A stretch of DNA of 64,000 nt from Wurfbainia villosa (Eukaryota > Streptophyta > Magnoliopsida > Zingiberales > Zingiberaceae), in NCBI GenBank assembly GCA_025175895.1, contig CM045991.1:77983174-78047173 (forward strand), read 5' to 3'. The translations under genes were made by a program, and so were the position numbers. Under the pieces are notes generated by a model that was not told where the DNA came from, did not search any database, and worked only from the letters and a program-made list of their open reading frames with translations. This document shows, piece by piece, positions 23,127-35,107 of this stretch (positions within the stretch are counted from its first letter, which is position 1; each line of letters opens with the position of its first letter).

Positions 23127-25736
23127 TGTCACGCCCCGTGAGTATGCCGTGCCAAAAAGCAAACGGACAGCATCTCCCCTGTACGTGGCAACATATCAGG
23201 TTAATACAAGGCCCGTAGGCCCACAACAACAATATGATATACACAGATATCAACATATCAAGCCGGAAACATATACAGATAAAACAATATACAAGACCTA
23301 TTGTGCACTCCGGGTGACTTGACACAACAAGAAACATAATAGAAGCCACATCGAAAGCCAAATACATACAACACGTCCGTATATCACAGATACGGAAACA
23401 ATATAGGCTAAAACCACACAACGACAATCCACACAAATACAACAAATGCGGATTAAATATCCATCCGTCCGGTGTGACATGGGATCAGCTGGCGGAGCTC
23501 CGAACGTCCAAGGAAATCTTCTACATTATCAGGCGGCGAAGCCCGAGGTCGAGGGTGGTGAGTATAAACTCATGGGTAATATATAGAAAGTGCATGAACA
23601 ACATATAAGGATAGATCTACAAGTATACATGTGAAGATCTATAGGTATACAGCATGAGTCCAATAGACATACAGTCCTATCCAACTCTAATAACAAGTAA
23701 CTACAGTAAAGTCATACTCAATGTAAATACTAAACTGATCAACTGAACATGAAGTAATGTACAAATGTACCTGACGGTCTGCAACACCATAAGCTATATC
23801 ATCCTGACAGATATACAATAACATAACCCATATAATGTACCAGGTCAATCACATACCTGATCAATACGCAGACATATGAACAGTATATGATCACTGTATA
23901 TAATAGTACCACACAATGACATGATGCTAATCAAATGCATATAACAGTCTAAATCAACGCATGTATCATGCTCAACACATAGCAGTAAATAAAATGCAGA
24001 TGGCATGTATCATGATGAACAACCATATGCAGCAATCATAGCTCAATCAAATGCAGCATCTCACAGGCATATGTAAAACATATATCAAATAAATACATAC
24101 ATATATATCAGCAATGCATATGCATGGTCACTGTCTGCGGACCCGTCCAACCACGACCCCAGAGTGGCAAGGGTGGCACGACAATTTGACAACTAGCCCG
24201 ACTCCAGCTGCCACCACTCTCGAGTGACCGAGTTGGGTAGTATGACTGAGTAGCGTATAAGCGTAAAAAGCTAACTACTCCTAGGGGCCCCTGCTGCAAG
24301 CCACGCTGTCCCTACCCATGAGTAGACAAACGCCGCACAGACAGCTGCCACGTCACACAACCACCATCTATAGTGGGCGAGTGCTAACACCACTCTGCCA
24401 CGGTGGCGGTCGCGTCTCCGGCTACCACCATCCATAGTGGTCGGCGCGGCACATCGATGCTCGCCTCCCTCAACCCTGCTACCACTACCGAGTGCGGGAG
24501 GCGGGATGGTACGACGTCTCATCCACAAGGGAGCCCTCGTCGGACATGCAAATGTAATGATGCATAGCTCCATACATGTATCCTAGCGACACTCCCTATC
24601 CCACGGGGAGTCCTGGTCAACTAAAAGTCAACTATGCAAGGACTACAATCCACAAGACTCTCTCTATCGCATAAAGAGTCATACTCATCTGACAGTCAAC
24701 CACGCTAAGACCTCTAGTCAGTAGCGATATACAATCGACCGTCCATATAACCATACACAGGCACACAATCCATAATGGATATACCATCGCGCTAGGACCT
24801 CTAGTCCATGGTCACATACTGACAACCATACACTTATCTATGCACAGACAACTAGATCCACCATAAATGCACCATTAATACGGATATGATATAACAATCG
24901 GCTCCATAATCCAAACCATCACCTAACCCTAGTGATATAAGACAGTAACCCAATCTGAAGTCACAAAAATAAACCTAACCACTTGTACTTACTGAACATC
25001 CATCAGCTAATACGTAATAGGGTTTATAGTTCCTATCCGTGCTAGATAATCAATGAGTAACAGAGTATATATCTCAAAGGTCAAGGCAGTACAAGCATAT
25101 GATTAAATAAGAGTGGATTTAAGGTAAACAGGTATAAACATAAATCCAAGATCATGCACTAGAATTTGATCAAAACTACCGGACCAGGTAGATATTACCC
25201 ACTTGATACGAAGCTCGAATAATCCTCACGGCCGCAGACCCGCTTCGTATCCCAAACCTAAACAATAATAGCAACAGTGATTAAGTACAATTATCCAACA
25301 AACATAGGAACTAAACACTATATCGTTCCTATACTCACATCTTTTCCTCGTCTACGAGGTAGAAACTCCAATTAACCCAATTTGATACCCAAAACCAATC
25401 ATAGCTCTCATAACAGGGCATAAACAAAGTATCACCTAGAATACACATCCCACATTAAAATCACCACAGTTAATCTATGCTGAAACATAGCAATACCACA
25501 ACAATCATAGGTCACTATACAAACACCATACACACATCTTACCAACCACAAACCACTATCTATTACACTCACGGATCAACCCATTATCACTTGGATTTCG
25601 CAGCTTAAAATCTAGCTGTCTTCTCCTTCCCCACACACTACCAGCACAGCAACCCAATAGTCCACAAAACACCAATCGCAACTTCCAACAATTACCGAAG
25701 AAACAACAGGAATAAACAAAACTTACCGGCCAAATC
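23127..25736 (-). mobile_element. H LTR A, 3' part
   Basis: It runs from the H LTR end at 23127 to GGCCAAATC at 25736, where E3 begins. It continues at 32603 after E3, the AAATC being present on both sides. It carries no gene. Confidence 0.9.
25732..25736. repeat. E3 target-site duplication, left copy (AAATC)
   Basis: AAATC stands directly before the E3 start and again at 32603-32607 after its end. The unbroken site in LTR B has one copy. Confidence 0.92.
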
Positions 25737-27335
25737 TGTTGGGAATTGAATGCCCGCTAGAGGGGGGGTGAATAGCGTAGATCGTACGAAGATGGAAATC
25801 GATCGCGTTCGTGTCTACAATTACGTTAGTGCGCAGCGGAATATATATAATAAAAGCAATAACGAAAAGCAATCACACGAACACAAACATATAACGTGGT
25901 TCGGAACCGAATGGTTCCTACTCCACGGGTCGAGCTCTAAAGAGCCCTAGTGATGCACACGCACTCACTAATCACAAATACTCCTTCTCGACACAAGTCG
26001 GAGGTGGAGAAACCTCGTACAAAAGATTACAACAATAATCTACAAGATGCAAGCAAATACAAGTAAGAAATACAATGCAAGTAAAGGAAAAACAACTTTA
26101 CAAGAACTTTGGATTGCTTGATCTTTGATTGCCTTGAACTAGCTTTGAAGGACTGGAAAGCACCAACTTCCCCCTTCAATTTCGCCCAAGAAAATCGCTG
26201 CTAAATCCCTCCTTCCGAGCTGCTTTTATAACCTGCGTCGGGCTGGATTTTCGCCCATCAGTCGACTGCCATAAGTCCCAGTTCGACTGATGCCACTGTT
26301 GTCATGAGACAACGGGTCGATCCACGCTGGAAAAACTCCAACGGATCTCTTGGCGATCGGCCAACATTGGCGATCGGCCGACAACGCCCGTAGTCGATCG
26401 CCGCCCGATCGGCTACGGAGCGCGTTACGTGCTCGCGGCCTGGCGGCGATCATCCATCCATGCGATCATCGCCATCGATCAACGCTTCCGAGTGGCGATC
26501 GCCAGAGCATCCCAGCTCTAACCTGGCAGTCGAACTCAAGTCGACTCACGGCAGTCGAACCGGCCATAATGCCAGTCGACTGCCAACCTCAAGAATGAGG
26601 TTTTAACCCAAATATGGTGTCCCCATACTTGCTAGACCACCCTTAGCCTAGACCTAAGCCTTCTAGCAACCTCTATCAGCCTCACGCCTCTCGGATCCCT
26701 CCAAGTCATCCATGACTTGTTCATCCATCGCGCTAGCTTCCCGGTGCTTCCATCGGCTCTGTCATGCTAACGGTGTGTTCACCGCCAAGGCACATTGGAC
26801 TTACGCTGCCAAGATTCCTGCTTGGACTTTACGCATTCAATATCAATCCCCTTGGACTTCAAGTGCCAAGACTCAAGCTTGGACTTTCCCTTGCCAACAC
26901 ATGTTGGACTTCTCAATTGCCAAGACCCATGCTTGGACTTTCCCTTGCCAACTCATGTTGGACTTTTCCAAATGCCAAGTGTCCCACTTGGACTTTCAAT
27001 GCCAAGTACCCATGACTTGGACTTTCCATTGCCAAGTACCCATGACTTGGACTTTCCATTGCCAAGTACCCATGACTTGGACTTTACCTTGCCAAGACCC
27101 ATGCTTGGACTTTCCCATAATCACATGGTCAACCCTGGTCAACCATCAAGTCAATTATAACCTGGGTCGATTGTATAAACAATCTCCCCAACATATTAAC
27201 CGACATTAATGTCAAACATCAATGTCAAACCTATGTCTAACATACTTTGTCAAACATACTTTGTCAAACATCAAAACATCACTCGAGTCAAACTCGAGTC
27301 CTGGTCAATCGTGACCTGGGCCGATTGCACCAACA
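25737..27335 (-). mobile_element. E3 3' LTR (1599 bp)
   Basis: On the minus strand it starts TGTTGGTGCAATCGG (27335), like E1, and ends in the C-run type terminus with CAATTCCCAACA (25737). It has a minus-strand TATA (26223-26231), a palindrome block (about 26240-26600) and the CCAAG/CTTGG array (about 26790-27115) with three exact or near-exact 30-bp units. It matches the 5' LTR at 31095-32602 closely except inside the palindrome block. Confidence 0.93.
27001..27090 (-). repeat. 30-bp tandem repeat, three units
   Basis: Units begin at 27001, 27031 and 27061, each with GCCAAGTACCCATGACTTGG. The same three units stand at 32272-32361 in the other LTR, so they predate the insertion of E3. Confidence 0.85.
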
Positions 27336-27336
27336 A

Positions 27337-27349
27337 TCTCCCCCTTTTT
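27337..27349 (-). other. E3 polypurine tract
   Basis: TCTCCCCCTTTTT is the complement of the AAAAAGGGGGAGA tract of E1 and E2, one base from the LTR. Confidence 0.85.
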
Positions 27350-29247
27350 GATGTTTGACAAAAACCAAATAAAACCATGAGTTAGAACACTAACTCAAAT
27401 CCCTTACCAATTATCCCAAATTGGTAAACACTCACCAAATGTTCTCCCCCAAACATTTAAGTGAAAAAGCAAATCAAATGTTCTCCCCCAAACATTCTCC
27501 CCCTTTTTGACTAACATCAAAAAGGTTTTCTCTCCAAGGAGGTCAATGTCTCATGTCCCAATGAGATCTTACAATCTCCCCCTTGATCAAAAATACCTAG
27601 GATGCCTACCATCTTCCTAGTGATAAGTCCCATATCACTCAAGAGAGGCACTCCTATCTCACTCTCCCAATTTCCAAATTGGGTATCAAACACCCATCAA
27701 TTTTCAATTGATAAGATTCTCCCCATATAAAAAAAACATCCATCATCCCACGATGGATACCTCCCCCTAAAGGCTTGCTCCCCCTTGACCATTGCACCAA
27801 CAATGTCCTTGGAAAGCCCCTAAGCCAATAGGAACTCTAAACCATCAAAATTAAGGTTCTAAGTTCAACATAGAACTCTTACTCACCCTAAATTTGATAC
27901 TTTGACCTAACACAACTCCTAATCCATATCCAATGGATTTTCACCCTTCATAATGCTTCCCAAAGCATATCCTAGGGTTAGGAGTGGTTAGGAACCTTTG
28001 TCATAGCTGAACACGGGCTAAACAAACCTTGTTAACCCGAAATCAGACATGGCAGTCGACTCTGACGATGTCGATCGATTGCCACTCTCATCGATCATTG
28101 CCACCAAGTGGCGGTCATTCGTAGTCAAATTCGAATTTCAATTTATCGATCAATTTTGAAAATGCATAAGTAATTCTCGTATTTTGAAAATTCATGAAAC
28201 TTACTACGTACATTACTTATAAGAAATACAATAGGTGAAAAATATTTTAAAATTATTTTACCCATAAAATAGTGAGTTTGATACAAAACTCAAAACCATT
28301 GAAATTTTCAATGTTTTGGCCCTATTTTGTATCAACTTCATCAATAGTGATTGCTATCAAAAGATAGACTTCACCAAGGTTTTTCAAAATGAATTTAAAA
28401 TGTTTTTGAAAACCTATTTTGGATCACATTCCTTGGGCTCTATGTACATGACTTGTACACAAGCTTTCCCAATGATCCACCAATAAAATTAGATGAGTTT
28501 TAGTTCATCTAGATGCAAAACTATGCACCTTGAACTCAACTCATATCCTAGCATCTCACATGTATCTAGGGTGTATAAATACACATACATGTCAATTGGA
28601 TGTGAGATGTTTTGTTCTCCTAAACTAGGGTTTCATGCATTTTCTAAGGCAACTTTACTTGATTCCCTTATAAATGGGACTCAAGTCATGCCATAGTCCT
28701 TAAATCACTTTTAATCAATTTAGATGCATGAAGATGATCATGGCATAATGATAGCAAAGTAAATCATGGCCAATGATCATGATGTCATTGCATATGATAA
28801 AATTTAAAACACATGACATTTTAAAAACTTAATCCTAAGCATGATCATGACATTTAGATGATAAAAGTAAACATGATGTCATGTCATGGCATATGGCAAA
28901 CAAATCATGGCATATAAAATATATAGGTATAATAATACCTAAATTTTAATATTAATTGCCATTTGTTGAGACTTGTTGAGATTTAAACATATTTTGCCAT
29001 ATTAACCTAATCTCCCTAGTGTGCCAAAAACCCAAAATGGCACACCAACCTCTAAACCTAAATTGTGCCAAAATGATCATTTTATCAAACTTCATAATTA
29101 ATATTGGCACATCCTAAAATCTTTTAGGATTAAAGACTCAAATGTATTTTCAAGATAACCATAACCTTGAAAATAACCTAAAATGTCACCTTTGTTATGG
29201 TTGAGTTAACTACCCATCCAATTAAGGTTGACACACCCTAACCCATC
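27350..29247 (-). other. E3 3' non-coding region
   Basis: No gene is present. It shows the Sirevirus set: complements of polypurine-like tracts (about 27424, 27488, 27584, 27778), an internal LTR-start word (27792-27804), a GTCGAC/CGATCG block (28045-28110) and a stem-loop (28552-28609). Compared with E1 it lacks about 2.2 kb holding the envelope-like frame. Confidence 0.65.
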
Positions 29248-31032
29248 TTAGCGTGAATCAATCACGCTCTTAGGAACCAAAAAACGATTTGAACTCCTAG
29301 TGTTACTTAGGTATTCCTTAGGATAACTTCCTAGATACCTTCCTAATGACCCTCCTAGGCTTGGCCTTGGTCATTTGGGTCTTACCTAGGTTGACTCTAG
29401 GGGTGACTCCCCTTGCAACCTTCTTAGTGGCCACCCTAGGTTTCCTAGAAACCCTAGCCACTAGGCATACCCTTTGGTCAACTCTAGGGATGACTTCCCT
29501 AGTAACCTTGGTCTTCCTAGACCTAGTTAGTGTTCCATAATCACATGGAACACTATGATAAGCCACCTTAGGCTTAGGTTTGTGACCCAAGCCTTGCTTG
29601 CCCTTAGTTGACTTTTGACTCTTAGGTCTTAAGTATTGATTTTGACTTTTGACCTAGGAGTTTGACCATTAGACCCTTGAACTTGATTTTGTATATTTCT
29701 AAGGGTCTTTTCTAATTTCTCAAGCCTTGACCTCAAGGCTTGGTTGTCTACTTCCACTTGCCCAAGTGATTTTTGATTGAGTTCTTGGGCATGGGACCTT
29801 TTAGGCATATGCCTAGTCCATTTGGGATTAAGACCTAGGTGCTCTTGCACCTTTCTAATGGTCTCACTAGGTAAAGTTTTTCTAGAGTTATTTGACCTAG
29901 GTTTGTCCTTAGATAAGTTATTTTTAGGGACATTAGTCCCAAATTTCTCCCTATTATCTAAGTAAACATTCTTAGCTCCTAAGCAAAAATACTTATTCCT
30001 ATTAGCATGCTTTTTATAAATTGCAAGTGAATTGAAATCCCTAGCATGCTTTGCTTGTAAATTGAAGAGGAGCAAAATTAGAAGTTACCCTAGGGTTTGC
30101 CTTAGCTCCCCCTACATATGATGCTCCATTTTGAGTCTTCTTGTCCCCTTTCTTGCATTGACTCGGTAGTGCCTTTTGATGGCACTTGAAGCAAATGATG
30201 TGCTCTTTGCTTCTTTGACTTTGGGCACCGACTTCCTTGATTTTTGGCACGGGTGGAGTCTTCTTAACCAGTTTAGGACACTTACTCTTATAATGTCCTT
30301 GCTCCCTACACTCAAAGCAGATAATATGAATTTTATCATTATTTGAAATGCTCGAGTTACCTAGATCCGTGATAGGTGGCGGAGTTGAATTTTGGGCTTC
30401 TTCATCTTGAGGATGTTGAAGCTTCCTCCTTATTTTGTTCGGCTCCGGTGTGGATGGTCTAACTTCCTCCTCTATCCTAGAGGTTGAGGTTTGTCTTAAC
30501 TCTACCTCTTCCACCACTTCTTCCTCCTCGATTATAGAAGTGGATGCTTCTTCCACTTCCTCCACCAATCCGGAAGTTGATTCCCTATCAACCGGACTCC
30601 TCAACTCTTTAGATGGAGATGTGCTTGCTTGAGCTTGAAAGGGTGTGCACTCTTCTTCTTCTTCTTCTTCTTGTTGGATTGATGATGAGTTTTCATGGAG
30701 CTTTGCCACTTGGCTCCATAGCTCCTTGGCATCTATATAATTACCTAACATACACAAGATATTGTTAGGTATTAACTCAACCAAAACTTTATTACCTTGG
30801 TGTTTTTCTCGAAGGCTTGGACTTGCTCTTGGTCCATCTCTTCTTTTGAGAAACCACCTCTTGGTCCTCTTGGCAATTCAAAGCCTTCCATTAAGATAGC
30901 CCATTCCTCAATGTCCCTCATCATTAGGAAGTCTTCAATTCTTGACTTCCATTGTTTAAACCCTTCTTGTCCATAGAAGGTATAGGGGATAGGTGTGTTG
31001 ATGTCCCATCCAAGCTTGTCTTGGAGTTCCAT
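29248..31032 (-). pseudogene. E3 gag (Sirevirus capsid gene)
   Basis: Read from the ATG at 31032 (MELQDKLGWD), the frame gives the N-terminal capsid part with WKSRIEDFLMMRD and a UBN2-like start. A frameshift leads to the open segment 30784-30041, which has a Glu-rich tract coded by a CTT repeat (about 30655) and a CCHC knuckle CFECREQGHYKSKC (about 30280-30320). A second knuckle (about 30153-30203) has lost its histidine. After another shift comes a coiled coil (DNQALRSRLEKLEKTLRNIQ, within 30075-29629). After a third shift comes a basic tail (29590-29318) ending as in E1 at 29248. Three frameshifts make it non-functional, yet it is the best gag in the window. Pol is wholly absent. Confidence 0.85.
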
Positions 31033-31080
31033 CTTTCCTCTAGCCTTTTAGCTCCCGGTTAGTCCGTAGAAGAGCCCCGG

Positions 31081-31092
31081 GCTCTGATACCA
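31081..31092 (-). other. E3 primer-binding site
   Basis: GCTCTGATACCA, complement of TGGTATCAGAGC, lies two bases from the 5' LTR end at 31095. Confidence 0.88.
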
Positions 31093-31094
31093 CT

Positions 31095-32602
31095 TGTTGG
31101 GAATTGAATGCCGCTAGAGGGGGTGAATAAGCGTAGATCGTGCGAAGATGGAAATCGATCGCGTTCGTGTCTACAATTACGTTAGTGCGTGGGAATATAT
31201 ATAATAAAAGCAATAGCAGCAATCACGAACACAAACATATAGCGTGGTTGAACCGAATGGTTCCTACTCCACGGGTCGAGCTCTAAAGAGCCCTAGTGAT
31301 GCACACGCACTCACTAATCACAAATACTCCTTCTCGACACAAGTCGGAGGTGGAGAAACCTCGTACAAAAGATTACAACAATAATCTACAAGATGCAAGC
31401 AAATACAAGTAAGAAATACAATGCAAGTAAAGGAAAAACAACTTTACAAGAACTTTGGATTGCTTGATCTTTGATTGCCTTGAACTAGCTTTGAAGGACT
31501 GGAAAGCACCAACTTCCCTTCAATTTCGCCAAGAAAATCGCTGCTAAATCCCTCCTTCCAGCCGCTTTTATAACTGCGTTTTGGATTTTCGCCCATCGAT
31601 CATTGCCATAAGTCCCGATTCGATGATCACTGTCATGAGACAACGGGTCGATCCACGCTGGAAAAACTCCAGCGGATCTCTTGGCGATCGCCGCCAACAT
31701 TGGCGATCGGCCCGACACGCCCGTAAGTCGGCGCCCGGTCGGCTATGAGCGCGTTACGTGCTCGTGGCACAAGCGCGATCGGTGCCATCCATGGCGGTCG
31801 ATCGCCATCGATCAAGCTACTCCGGTGGCGATCATGCGCGAGCATCCCTCTAACTGGCGGTCGAACTCAAGTCGACTCGCGGTCGAAATATGGTGTCCCC
31901 ATACTTGCTAGACCACCCTTAGCCTAGACCTAAGCCTTCTAGCAACCTCTATCAGCCTCACGCCTCTCGGATCCCTCCAAGTCATCCATGACTTGTTCAT
32001 CCATCGCGCTAGCTTCCCGGTGCTTCCATCGGCTCATGCTAACGGTGTGTTCACCGCCAAGGCACATTGGACTTACGCTGCCAAGACTCCGCTTGGACTT
32101 TACGCCGCCAATATCAATCCCCTTGGACTTCAAGTGCCAAGACTCAAGCTTGGACTTTCCCTTGCCAACACATGTTGGACTTCTCAATTGCCAAGACCCA
32201 TGCTTGGACTTTCCCTTGCCAACTCATGTTGGACTTTTCCAAATGCCAAGTGTCCCACTTGGACTTTCAATGCCAAGTACCCATGACTTGGACTTTCCAT
32301 TGCCAAGTACCCATGACTTGGACTTTCCATTGCCAAGTACCCATGACTTGGACTTTACCTTGCCAAGACCCATGCTTGGACTTTCCCATAATCACATGGT
32401 CAACCCTGGTCAACCATCAAGTCAATTATAACCTGGGTCGATTGTATAAACAATCTCCCCAACATATTAACCGACATTAATGTCAAACATCAATGTCAAA
32501 CCTATGTCTAACATACTTTGTCAAACATACTTTGTCAAACATCAAAACATCACTCGAGTCAAACTCGAGGTCCCGTCAATCGTGACTACCGACAGACCAA
32601 CA
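31095..32602 (-). mobile_element. E3 5' LTR (1508 bp)
   Basis: Partner of 25737-27335 with the same ends, a TATA at about 31566-31572 and the 30-bp units at 32272-32361. The palindrome block (about 31575-31890) is shorter and scrambled relative to the partner, while the flanks are nearly identical. It is followed by AAATC and H LTR A. Confidence 0.92.
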
Positions 32603-33435
32603 AAATCTTCACCGAACCCTCCTTGTTCATCTAAGATGATTCTGAGTTTCGATCACTGCCCGTACACAAATTGATGCTAAATCGGTGAATCCACAGCAAA
32701 ATCTACATAAATCAGCGATTGAAACCTACTACAATCCAACCAACATCTAGATCGACATCAATAACCAACCAAAATCGAACCAATAGAAGATGAAGAGAAG
32801 GATCAAGATATACCAGCAGTATTCACCCTCTAATCCAATTCGCTCACCTGAATCAAGCTCAAAACCCAAATCGAGATCTCTCCAATACGACACGATCCTC
32901 CACTCAAGTGCGCCAGCAGCTCGCCACGGAAGAGGAATGGAAGAATCGATGAGGTCTATAGGGATAGGAACCAGCTGACCTCCGATCGGAGTTCATCTAG
33001 GGCGGCGACATTGTCGGGCCGCTCTCCCAAGGACGCCAGCGAGCTGAGACCGAGCAGCAGGATCGCTCGGAGAAGAAGACGGCGTGAGGAAAGGTTGAAT
33101 CGCGATGGAGGAGAATAGCGCTGCGATCGGGTTTTTAGGCATTTAAGCATCGTTCGCGAATTGATTCGAGCGAATCGATTCCAATCCACCGGTTCAAGCC
33201 AAATTGATTTAACCCAATCCAGTTCAAGCTCAATTCCAGCCCAATCCGATTCAAGCCCACTTCCAACCCAATTTGAAACCAGCCCAATGGACTCAATCCA
33301 ACTAGCTAATCAACCTCATTAGCCCACTAATTAATCCCCAATTAATCCACTAATTAAACTCAATTAACCCACTAATTAAATTCAATTAATTAAAGGGTTA
33401 ATCCATATAATAAATTTTTTTTTCCGTATTTTACA
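32603..33435 (-). mobile_element. H LTR A, 5' part
   Basis: It continues LTR A after E3 and ends at the H terminus (complement of TGTAAAATACGG) at 33435. What follows is not a polypurine tract but ATAAT and E4 gag sequence, so this is the outer 5' end of the H array. Confidence 0.9.
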
Positions 33436-33980
33436 ATAATCTAAATAATTATAAAAATAATAATAATTCTACTTTAAAAAAATCAAACAATCTTATCTTA
33501 AAAAATTCTAATAATTCTACCTTTAAAAATTCTAACAATCTTATCTTACAAAATTCTAATAATTCTACCTTTACAAATTCTAACAATCTTATCTTAAAAA
33601 ATTCTAACAATCTTAGCTTGAAAAATTCTATTAATAATTCTATTGTTGAAAAGTCTAAAAATCTTATCTTAAAAAATTCTAATAATAATTCTACTTTTAA
33701 AAATTCTAATAAAAATTCTACTTTTAATAAATCTAATAATTTTATCTTTAAAAATTCTAATAATTCTATTAATAATAATACTTTGAAAAAGTTTAACAAT
33801 CCTAGTGAATCTGTTTTAAATTCAAAATCTAACTTAATTAAAAAATCAAAATCAAATAATCAAATCAATTATAATAGAGCACCATTTTATTATACAATAA
33901 TTAATAATTTAGCAATTAAACCTTCAACTTTTAGAAATTCAACAAATAAAAGTCTACCTAAGAAACAACAATTTCTTTGA
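33436..33980 (+). pseudogene. E4 gag, 3' low-complexity tail
   Basis: From 33436 the plus strand codes for repeats of Asn, Ser, Lys, Phe and Leu such as KNSNNSTFKNSN, open from 33618 to the stop at 33980. It continues the frame type left at 10873 on the other side of H. A tail of this length and bias is unusual for copia gag. It may be a simple-sequence expansion of AAT/TCT codons rather than a folded domain. The first five bases ATAAT are the H target duplication. Confidence 0.6.
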
Positions 33981-35107
33981 ATTGATTGAACATAGCATGC
34001 TCATGCATACATATCATTTTAATTAATTACTATACTTATTTTTGTCATGTCATACATACTAGTCTTAAATTAAATCTTATAGAATGGTTAGATAAGAAAT
34101 GGTTAATTAACTTTGATAACATAGCATCAGGACGCGGTGAGATGATAGTACATTAGGAAAACGAAGTCTCATGTATCCGGGTTAGATAAGGAGTATCTAG
34201 CTTGGTGCACTTGGCTAAATGGAACTAGCTGAAGCTACCTCACCACATCCTAGACTAGTTAGACCAGGACGTAACCCTAAGTGAATTAAGTGCATAATTT
34301 CTTAAGATTGGCTTTGTATAAGGAAGTGGGCGTTGTTCCGATCAAAGAAGTCATCTGTGCCTCGCCATGTCCTAAAAGCCGTCTTTTGAAATGTTCACTT
34401 AATTAACTAAAGGTTAAATCCAAATCTAATCCAAGGTTAATTAATTTTCAAATCATTAACATTAACAAAGTCAAACTAAATTCATCTCACAACACCTCTA
34501 AGGATAACTTTGTTGATCATGTAGAATGGGTGAGATGGTAAGGACAACAAATTGAAAATAGTTTTAAAAATGATTTCAAAATTTATATATACATAAATAG
34601 ATTCTTAAAACTATTTTTATTGGTTGTCATAATTGGTGTGTGTAGTTATACGTAGTTTTCAAAATAACTATGCTTTTTAAAATGATGGTTAGATGACCAA
34701 TACTGAACATCTAAATCCTTAGGTCAACTTTAGACACCTATACCCTCTGAACACTTAGGTGAGCCTTCCTTGTGGCCAACAAGGATGTCCTAAGAGTTTG
34801 TTAGACAAAAGGGGAGACCCTCTAGATAAGTCTTCCTTGTGGCTAACAAGGATGTTAGGTTAAGGGGGAGGTTCTAATTGGACAATCATTATAGAAGTTG
34901 TTAAAAATATTATTTTTTATTTTTTAAATCCCAATACTTTAAAAATTTAAAATCCTTTTTTTTTATAATATGACAAGGGGGAGAGAAGACTTAAGTTGGA
35001 CAAACTTAGTATCTCTAGCTACCTCTAGGTTGGCATAAACCTAAGAGACGTGAACCTCTAGAGTACCTCTAGGTTAGGACGGTCACATCCTAACCTAGGA
35101 TATACAT
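33981..35107 (+). other. E4 post-gag non-coding region
   Basis: No pol is present. The part 34080-34540 matches the gag-pol spacer of E5 in reverse (about 38640-39060), including a stem-loop (34483-34490 with 34530-34537). Polypurine-like tracts follow (about 34862 and 34974). No tract stands directly before the LTR, so the exact LTR start is uncertain. Confidence 0.6.

Noticed and set aside
26712..27209. Frames with repeated LDFxCQD or TWTFHCQVPM motifs (also 6824-7322, 15115-15530, 31988-32480)
   Set aside because: They are translations of the CCAAG/CTTGG and 30-bp repeats in Sirevirus LTRs, open in several frames at once.
33449..33799. Leu/Phe/Glu-rich frame on the minus strand
   Set aside because: It is the antisense of the Asn/Lys/Ser-rich tail of E4 gag.
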